Positions 57,069 to 64,000 of a DNA stretch of 64,000 nucleotides are shown piece by piece (the stretch's first letter is position 1; every line of letters starts with the position of its first letter). The translations under genes were made by a program, and so were the position numbers. The notes under the pieces were generated by a model, which saw only the letters and a program-made list of their open reading frames with translations, searched no databases and was not told the DNA's origin. The stretch is taken from the NCBI RefSeq assembly GCF_020520425.1, contig NC_079492.1:68811671-68875670 (forward strand). Reading direction: 5' to 3'. The DNA is from Spinacia oleracea (taxonomy: Eukaryota; Streptophyta; Magnoliopsida; Caryophyllales; Amaranthaceae).

Positions 57069-57143
57069 GCTGATACCCCTTTGTCATATTGGTTACTTGA
57101 ACACTTCCTAAACTTCATAGAACACCAAGGTTCGAATCCTAAC
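57069..57143 (+). repeat. tRNA-like (SINE-like) module, copy 2
   Basis: GTGCTGATACCCC ... ATTGGTTACTT ... AAGGTTCGAATCCTA, where GGTTCGAATCC is a perfect tRNA B box. There is no matching acceptor stem or anticodon arm, so it is not a tRNA gene. Confidence 0.4.
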
Positions 57144-57395
57144 AAGACCTTAGGATTTTGTTTTTTTTAATATCACATGTTTTATGGGATCAATATTTAC
57201 ATAAAGAAATCAAATACATTTTTTACGTTTTTTCCCTATCTAAATATTGTTTGATCCTTTTAAAACAAAATAGATTTTACGTAGAATATACCCCTCCAAA
57301 AAATTAGTGCAACTTTGATCAAAATTAAAATAGTTTCAAACGTGCATATAATTTATTCTCACTGCCCCCCACTTATAAATAAAATTCATAATAAA
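57144..57395 (+). repeat. left inverted repeat
   Basis: Partner of 63016-63239. Just inside it (57430-57480) a part of the arm is repeated directly (CACATATTTATGGGATCAAT). Confidence 0.75.
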
Positions 57396-57758
57396 ATTTC
57401 AAATTAGGAATTTTTTTCATATAATTTTTTTTTTATATCACATATTTATGGGATCAATATTTACATGACGAAATCAAAATCGATAAAACCACAATCATTA
57501 TGGCTTTTATTTATCCTATGTACTACAAACCCTTTCAAAGAAACTAAAATCATGTTGTATTTTGTTAACCGATTTTTTAAAAAAGTTATAAGATAAAAAC
57601 TTTTAAACATCTTTGTTAAATAAAATATTTTGACTAATTCGCACTTAACCCTTTTTTTAAAAAAAAAAGTTCATGAAGATTGAACGCTTGGAATGATACC
57701 ACCTTCACGAACTATATTCTCCAACTTAATGAAATACATCGAACATGAAACCCTTCGT
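57396..57758. other. AT-rich DNA inside the MULE candidate
   Basis: No gene seen. Confidence 0.5.
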
Positions 57759-57884
57759 GTTTAATATGATATTCAATAAACTTAAAGCTACTATTCGCGT
57801 CAAGAATAAAAAAAAACGCAGGTTTAATATGATATTCAATAAACTTAAAGCTACTATTCGCCTCAAGAATAAATAAAAAAACGT
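57759..57884. repeat. 63-bp tandem duplication
   Basis: Two nearly identical units beginning GTTTAATATGATATTCAATA at 57759 and 57822. Confidence 0.9.
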
Positions 57885-58174
57885 ATAGCTTTACTGTTCT
57901 TGTGCTTGTTATGTGGAACATATATATTTTTACACTATTCTGTGTGATTGGTAGTTTATTGTATGATACCATATTAACAAATATGATCTTATAACATCAT
58001 ATAATACCTTCAACAAAAAAAAGCTACCTTAGGGAAGCTTGGAACACATGGAAATAAACTGAAAAATTAGGTAGCATTGTGGTGCCCATTGTGACAAGAC
58101 TACAAGACGTATTAGTTGCAACATTTGATCACTTCTTAATAAAAGTGATCCTATTAAAACAACAATCATGATAA

Positions 58175-58379
58175 TATAGCTAGATGATGGTGATTCCAAA
58201 ACACAGTAGTCAACAAAAATATTCAGTACATCAAAACATGATAATGTAAATTATAAAAACTAACACAACAACACTTGTAAAATCAAAAGAAGGAAAATGG
58301 TATAGCTAGATAATGGTGATTCCAAAACGCAGTTGTCAACTAAAATATCCAGTACATCAAAACATGATAATGTAAATAT
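58175..58379. repeat. direct duplication of about 80 bp
   Basis: TATAGCTAGATGATGGTGAT ... ACATGATAATGTAAAT at 58175-58253 recurs at 58301-58378 with several changes, just after the stop codon of the FRS-like gene. Confidence 0.85.
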
Positions 58380-58381
58380 TG

Positions 58382-61300
58382 TCAAAAGCCTGGACGCATA
58401 GCTGAATATTGGTTTGATCCTTGCGACATGTATGACTGTGAAAGCTGTTGCGGATTCCTCACGCTGAAGTTGGGATAACTTCTTCCAAGTGGTTGCTGGT
58501 TCAGATATATATTCGGACGATAATTACTGCTGCTGGGTGCGAAAAAGTTAGGATTGTATCCCGGATTGATAAAATTTCCGCCGTAATATTGATATCCACC
58601 GTAGTAAGAATCAGTTACACCAGCACTTCTACCAGCATCAACATGACCTTGTTCTCCATTTGGCAATGCCTCATCATTCTCCTTTGCAAAATCGAACACA
58701 AAAGAGAAAATTCAATCAAAAAAACAGAATAATATGTTATGCAATATTATGATTTCTATACTTTGTATTAGTATTTGTACCACAATATTCTCGTCGTACT
58801 TGTATAAAATATAAAATAAACCCTATATATACATATAATAACAGAAAAAGATTCTATATATACAATAATTAATCTTTAAAAACAAGAATGAAGAACATAA
58901 ACCCTTTTCTATGAAAAAATTAGCTAGCATAAATAGATTATGTATATAATATTGTAACATCGCAAAAACTAGAATGATTTATTTTGATGGACTACAATTT
59001 ATTTTCTTTATTTGAGGTGTAGTCTAACGAATGGAATTAAAAGATCATACCTCGTCCATATCCTCGTCTGTGTCGTGCACAACATTTTTTCGCCTTTTCC
59101 TTGTTTTTTTCTCAGCTGGGTGCTTTTTCCTTTTCTCTTGAGCCCTACCTTTGCGTCCTTGGTCTATCGGATCTTTACTGGCCCCTTCAACTGGCACTGC
59201 GGAGCGTTCGAGGTGTTGTTTATTGTTTTCCTTTGGCCTTATCCTACGGCGGCCAAACACCCTCTTACTCGAAGGGTCCCACCAGTCCATAAAATCATCA
59301 CCATCAGTCCTCTTAATACCAATTGTATCTTCGAGACTCTCACGCATTTTTTCAGTGGCTTCCATAAAAATCGAGAGTGTCTCACTGTTGTGCAGTGCCA
59401 ACGTAGAAATGTAGTTGTTCCGTTTTGCTACCTCCCTACTGTTTTTCACTTGGGTTGAGTCATTTGGGTCATAATACTCAACCTTGATACTCTCGTAATC
59501 CCTAACTACGTTTTTCCTCCATCTAGTCAAAATGTACTTATCAGGTATAGAGTTGACATCCTCACAATGAATCGCACGAATGATGTGCCTGCACAAAATT
59601 CCCCGAAACTCAAAAAGCATACATGAGCAAGTAAACTCACCCATTTCTTTGTCAATGGTAACCTGAAAAGTCTTCTGCTTTGCTTTATGTACGGGGATTG
59701 GGATCTTCTCCACCGCATCATATAAGATTTTTGTGCCGTCACGGCCAGTACTCACAATATTTGTGTGCGTCAGACCCATCACCTCACCCCTCACCTCTTT
59801 AAAATTTGTATTGGTGTATGCCTTGCAGAACACTACCTCCGCAATTAGGGTGTTGTTATAAGTATATGGTTTATTTTGTGAGTCGAGATGTAACTTCTTT
59901 TCCTCTTCCACTTTTCCTCTAAGAGCTGCCTCAAATTGCTTCATGAATTGTATCAAACACGTGTTTAAGCCTACATATGTTTTGAAAAAGCGGTTCATTC
60001 CTTCACTCCTTTGTGATGATGACATTCCAGCCCAAAATGAGCTCCGCCAATAACCAGGGGCCCAACTGGCCCGAATACGATAAGTTTCATTTATCCATTT
60101 GTCGTTCTGTAACCCAAATTTCGTAACCATGGATTTCCATGCATCATCAAATTCTTCGATGGTCAGTATGTCGTGCACGACTACTTGAAAATCTTTATCT
60201 ATTTCTTTCCAGCTCGAATATTTGCCCAAGTTTCTGCTTGCATTCTGCATAATATGCCAAACACATAACCTATGCGGCACACCAGGAAATGCAGTCTGGA
60301 CTGCCTTTCCAATAGCCTTACACTGATCGGTGATGATGCCCATTGGGGGTTTTCCCATACACTGCAGCCATTGTTCGAATACCCAAACAAATGATTCTGC
60401 ATCCTCGTAGGTTATTAGGGCAACACCAAGGACGATTGATGAGCCGTGATGATTGCAACCAATAAAAGGAGCAAAAGGCATTTTGTACCTGATAAATAAA
60501 GTTAAAAGATATATTATTCGCATCATTGTTGTTACTTATCCAATCAACAACGTCAATGTTTAGTAAATATAAAATGATCCTTTAAATTAACATATGATGT
60601 GTTTTAAATGACAAATAAGTTTATGAAACATAAATGATACTAACACGATTCTATAAATTGTAACTTAATCCATTTTCATTAATAAACATATCCTATAAAT
60701 GATAATCTAATGTATTTTAAATACAGATGCTACGTTCAATATTTATTAAATACAAATGATCCTCTAACATAAAATATGATGTGTTTTAAATGAAAAAGAA
60801 GTTTATGAAACATAAATGATACTAATACGATCCTATAAATTATAACTTAATCCATTTTCAATAATAAACATAAATCATCCTATAAATGATAATCATTCGT
60901 ATTTTAAATACAGAAGCTATGTTCAATATTTAATAAATACAAATGATCCTCTACAATAAAATATGATGTGTTTTAAATGAAAAAGAAGTTTATGAAACAT
61001 AAATGATACTAATACGATCCTATAAATTGAAACTTAATCCATTTTAATTAAAAAACATAAATCATCCTATAAATGATAATCTAATGTATTTTTAAATACA
61101 GATGCTATGTTCAACTTTTTTTCAAAAAAATAAAAATTATAACTGTTTATAAAACATTAATGATCCCGTAAATGTTAAAATGGTGTTTTTTCAAAAAATA
61201 TATATCCTGTAGGATACATGTATCATACCTGTTGCATAGGAAAGTTGTATCAAACGTGATAATATCTCCAAAATCTTTGTATTGTGCCCTGCACCTTGCA

Positions 61301-62361
61301 TCAGCCCAGAAAACGTTCAAGAGCTTCCCTTCTTCATCCGTTTGGATTGCACTGTAGAAGTCTTTATTGAATTCATGCATTTTCTTAAAGTGTGCTTCAA
61401 CAGCAGCTGCATCACCTCCAAAAATGGTACGCCTACGTTCCAAGTTCACTGCATTTCTCAGGTCGCGGTGATTGTATGATACATTTTCATGTCCTCCACT
61501 CCCAATCACAAGCGAGTTAAAGCTCTTATTCAAAGATATCCCAGCTGCATCATTCAGAACCATCTTTTGAAAAGATTGTTCATTAATACATCGATAGTTC
61601 GCCATTAGCCGGGTGTGATCCGGATAAAGATCATGATTGTGAGACAAATCACAATGCTTGATTACCATCATGTCATTCTCTAGCCGCGCATCTACAAACA
61701 CCTTACACCCCGTAACTTTAGTTCTTTCCCCCCTTTTCGGGGCTCCTTTGTTACAAATAAATCGAATCCTTCTCATCATATGATACATGGGCTCTTTATC
61801 CCCTACCCCCTTTTTGTTAACTCCTTCTTCACGGTACTCATGTATTAATGAACTTGATCTCACAGAGAACTCAAAACCTTTATTATACGCATACTTATGG
61901 CAGTAATCAGCAAATTCATTGCCCGAAGTAAAGGACATCCCCACAGTTGGGATTTTATCAACATGGTTTACGGATGGCTCCTCATCCTCCTGAGCCTCCT
62001 CATCCTCATGAGCCACCTCATCCTCCTGAGCCTCCTCGCCCTGTTCCACCACATCATTTGAAGACAACTCAATGGCCTCCTCGTCCACCTCAGCCTCCTC
62101 CACAACATCATATGTACGAAGCTCCTCGCCCTTTTCCACCACATCACTTGAAGACAACTCAATGGTCTCCTCCACACATTCATTTAGGTCTATATTGAAA
62201 TTTGTAGTTACATTGTCATCATTAAACTGATTCTCCAGTGCGTTATCATGCACGGCTTGGTTTGATGTCTCTCCACGCAAACGAAGCTCTGCCATATCAT
62301 CTAACACTTCATTTAGGTCTATATTCACATCTTTCCGTGAAATGTGGGAATCAGTCTTCAT
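58382..62361 (-). CDS. FAR1-RELATED SEQUENCE / MULE transposase-like protein, three exons
   Basis: Exons 62361-61229, 60488-59051 and 58681-58382 with GT..AG introns (junctions ACAG/GTAC and GAG/GAG) give 2871 nt = 956 aa with no stop. Residues 1-130 are acidic with a duplicated IELSSxDVVExGEE block and two DLNE motifs that recall EAR-type DLN repressor motifs. Residues about 141-250 form a FAR1 DNA-binding (WRKY-GCM1-type zinc) domain (YCHKYAYNKGFEFSVRSS, CDLSHNHDL). From about 365 comes the MULE transposase domain with Asp in ITFDTTFLCNRYKMPF and GIITDQCKAIGKAV (about 432) and a CVWHI motif. A SWIM zinc finger lies near 680 (CSCMLFEFRGILCRHI), then a basic NLS-like stretch (EKKTRKRRKN) and a Tyr/Asn/Gln-rich tail. 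FRS proteins are transposase-derived transcription factors of light signalling. The inverted repeats make a transposase equally likely. Confidence 0.88.
60550..61135. repeat. tandem repeats of about 185 bp inside intron 1 of the FRS-like gene
   Basis: GATGTGTTTTAAATGAMAAA starts near 60596, 60778 and 60965, so about three units of 182-187 bp fill most of the 740-bp intron. Units are AT-rich and differ by small changes. Confidence 0.85.
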
Positions 62362-62761
62362 TTCACGGTGGTGATTGTAAGATAAGGTGTAAGATAGACA
62401 TGAATTGACAATATAATCTTATGGCTTACAAAAAAGTACATAAAATAATAGGCACCATAATATTACTTTTACGAAAATATCGATTCATCACCTTAATGAA
62501 CAATTTTCACATCATTCAAATTACGTCTATTAAATCAAAATCGCAATATAAAAAATGATAATAATATCTAATTAACATTAATAAGTTATTAAAATATTAC
62601 AGTTCTCACCCGGCAATGGAAGCCGGAAGTATACGCCAGAAAAAGTTGTCGTCGGTTCTATCGTTGTGGGCCTTGTGGCAGCTAGTACTTCACGGCAAGG
62701 AGAGAAAATTTTACAGTACTCTAAAACCCCAAGATGAAGTTTGAAATTTTATCATGAATTA

Positions 62762-62771
62762 TATTTATATA
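62762..62771 (-). promoter_or_regulatory. TATA box of the FRS-like gene
   Basis: Minus-strand TATATAAATA, about 400 bp upstream of the ATG at 62361. A possible 5'-UTR splice donor CCGG/GTGAGAAC lies near 62610, so the leader may be spliced. The inverted repeat arm begins just upstream. Confidence 0.55.
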
Positions 62772-62819
62772 GGGACAATGTGACGTTTAAACTACTTCTT
62801 GGGAAATAGTGTTAATAAA

Positions 62820-63015
62820 TTATATATACGTTTGAACTATTTGAATTTTGATCGTTCATGTACGAATTTTTTGGAGGGGTATATTTTAACTAAAATCTAT
62901 TATGTTTTAAAGGGATCAAAAAATATTTAGTTATGAAAATATATTGATCCCATAACATGTGATAACATGACAAAAAAATTTCTAAGGTCAAATTTTAACA
63001 TTTTGATCCCATAAT
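62820..63015 (-). repeat. inner, second copy of the right inverted-repeat arm
   Basis: TTTGAACTATTTGAATTTTGATC, TTTTTTGGAGGGGTATATTT and TTTAAAGGGATCAAA repeat in the same order, more diverged, what follows at 63090-63190. The left arm carries the TTGGAGGGGTATATT block that only this inner copy keeps. Confidence 0.7.
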
Positions 63016-63239
63016 TATGAATTTTATTTATAAGTGGGGGGCAGTGTTTAATGTGACGTTTAAACTTCATATGGGAAATAGTGGTAATAAATAAATTATA
63101 TGCACGTTTGAAACTATTTTAATTTTGATCAAAGTTGCACGAATTTTACGTAAAATTTGTAAAATCTTTTTTGTTTTAAAAGGATCAAACAATAATTAGA
63201 TAGGAAAAAAACATTAAAAAAACAAAATCCTAAGGTCTT
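63016..63239 (-). repeat. right inverted repeat
   Basis: Partner of 57144-57395. Its outer end TAAGGTCTT meets the tandem-duplicated gene region at about 63240. Confidence 0.75.
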
Positions 63240-63378
63240 ATAGGGTGGATTAGGGTCATTAGGAACGAAATTGGGTAGTTGTATCAATCTAGAATATGTG
63301 GTACTGGAATCCCTTGAACAAACCCAAAGGGGTTGCATTGTGTTTGGAATATTTACTTGTTTATATTTACGATTGCAG

Positions 63379-63528
63379 AATTCGAATGATGTCGATGTAA
63401 ATGTACCCAACTCGGAATCATTGGTCAATACGCATGACATGGGGACGAAAACCGATCAAGCATCGACAGTTCTTATGTCGAGTCAATTATCTCCCAAGGA
63501 TGCTAGTGTTCATTCCGAAGAGAATATG
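63379..63528 (+). CDS. internal exon of an unknown gene, copy 1
   Basis: 150 bp between an acceptor (TTTACGATTGCAG) and a donor (ATATG/GTAAAC), fully open (NSNDVDVNVPNSESLVNT ... SPKDASVHSEENM). The translation is Ser/Asp-rich and not a family I know. Its length is a multiple of three, so including or skipping it keeps the frame. The exon status is inferred from splice sites and from conservation between the copies. Confidence 0.5.
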
Positions 63529-63805
63529 GTAAACACTTAAACTATATTTTCAAAATTCAAGTTTGCACTTTGAATTTAAAACTGAGCTTAATTAGGAATG
63601 TTTAGATAATGGTGTGTGATTTATGGAAAGTTAATAGGTGGATTAGGGTCATTAGGAACGAACTTGGGTGGTTGTATCAATCTAGAATATGTCGTACTGG
63701 AATCCCTTAAAGGGGTTACTTAAAAAAAAGAAGTAATATCGTTAATGGTACTTTTAGGGTTGCATTGTATTTGGAATATTTACTTGTTTATATTTACGAT
63801 TGTAG

Positions 63806-63955
63806 ATTTCGAATGATGTCAACGTAATTGTACCCAACTCGGAATCATTGGTCAGTACTCATGACACGGGGACGAAAACCGATCAAGCATCGACAGTTCT
63901 TATGTCGAGTCAATTATCTCCCAAGGATGCTAGTGTTCATTCCGAAGAGAATAAG
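63806..63955 (+). CDS. internal exon of an unknown gene, copy 2
   Basis: Also exactly 150 bp, acceptor CGATTGTAG, donor ATAAG/GTAAAC, open in the same phase (ISNDVNVIVPNSESLVST ...). The exon differs from copy 1 at about ten positions without any indel, while the surrounding intron has indels, which suggests coding constraint. Confidence 0.5.
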
Positions 63956-64000
63956 GTAAACACTTAAACTATACCATTCAAAATTCAAGTTTGCACTTTG

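Larger units (their letters stand above)
57144..63239 (-). mobile_element. candidate MULE with long terminal inverted repeats and an FRS-type transposase gene
   Basis: The 250 bp starting AAGACCTTAGGATTTTGTTT at 57144 are the inverted counterpart of 63016-63239, which ends CAAAATCCTAAGGTCTT. Shared interior words include GTGGGGGGCAGTG, TGCACGTTTGAAACTATTTT and TTTTAAAAGGATCAAACAAT. Between them lies one gene, a FAR1-like MULE-transposase protein. Long inverted repeats around a MULE transposase are the structure of an autonomous Mutator-like element. The 9-bp flanks (AATCCTAAC and ATAGGGTGG) do not match, so insertion as one unit is not proven. Confidence 0.6.
63243..64000 (+). repeat. tandem duplication of about 400 bp
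   Basis: GGTGGATTAGGGTCATTAGG starts at about 63244 and again at about 63639. The copies align through the exon and its donor site to the window end, with a small number of substitutions and one short insertion near 63722-63753. Confidence 0.92.

Noticed and set aside
57125..57143. Possible tRNA gene because of GGTTCGAATCC
   Set aside because: No acceptor stem, anticodon arm or correctly spaced A box; better explained as a SINE-like relic.

Overview
This window looks like repeat-rich nuclear DNA of a eudicot plant. It is AT-rich and built of plant LTR retrotransposon lineages (Copia: a Sirevirus-like and an Angela/BARE-like element; Gypsy: a Tat-lineage element), Helitrons, hAT, Mutator, Stowaway and CACTA elements, plus one FAR1/FRS-type gene. 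Introns have GT..AG ends and there is no bacterial-style gene packing. An Amaranthaceae-like source such as spinach or beet would fit the repeat types, but I cannot prove it. I see no rRNA, tRNA, CRISPR or organellar genes.

Layout. (1) 1-8627: the right-hand part of a Sirevirus-like Copia element with gag, pol, an extra third ORF and the 3' LTR; its left LTR lies outside the window. (2) 9182-9543: a Mutator-type MITE with a 9-bp target duplication. (3) 9746-14820: a decayed autonomous Helitron on the minus strand, carrying a Stowaway MITE. (4) 15.9-17.6 kb: a small inverted-repeat element and an 888-bp hAT element filled with TCGGGT-type repeats, set between two copies of a direct duplication. 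(5) 17.7-21.25 kb and 45.85-51.7 kb, with a piece at 54.1-54.4 kb: an AT-rich, non-coding, multi-copy repeat array with three CACTA MITEs, two short Helitrons and a stray copy of an exon-like fragment. (6) 22207-45447: a gene-like reading frame with a LINE endonuclease-like segment, split by a Tat-lineage Gypsy element (23032-45062, TSD ACTAT, 426-bp LTRs). The Gypsy element is itself split by a Copia element (24149-34587, TSD CTAGC, 1383-bp LTRs). By eye the LTRs of each pair differ at one position. (7) 54.5-55.0 kb: a frame-broken gene remnant. (8) 57.1-63.2 kb: a three-exon FAR1-RELATED-SEQUENCE/MULE-transposase gene on the minus strand, flanked by long inverted repeats, so probably a whole MULE or a MULE-derived gene. 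(9) 63.24-64 kb: a tandem duplication carrying two copies of a 150-bp phase-neutral exon of an unknown gene that runs off the window.

The most notable items are these. The Gypsy element carries, antisense to gag-pol, what reads as a complete six-exon gene: five canonical introns, a summed CDS of 2994 nt = 998 codons, and its own TATA box. The Sirevirus-like element is strongly enriched throughout, in all reading phases and in its LTR, for the complementary words GGAAC and GTTCC. The FRS-like gene lies between long inverted repeats. Several insertions can be dated relative to each other because an empty-site paralogue or an exact target duplication is visible in the same window.
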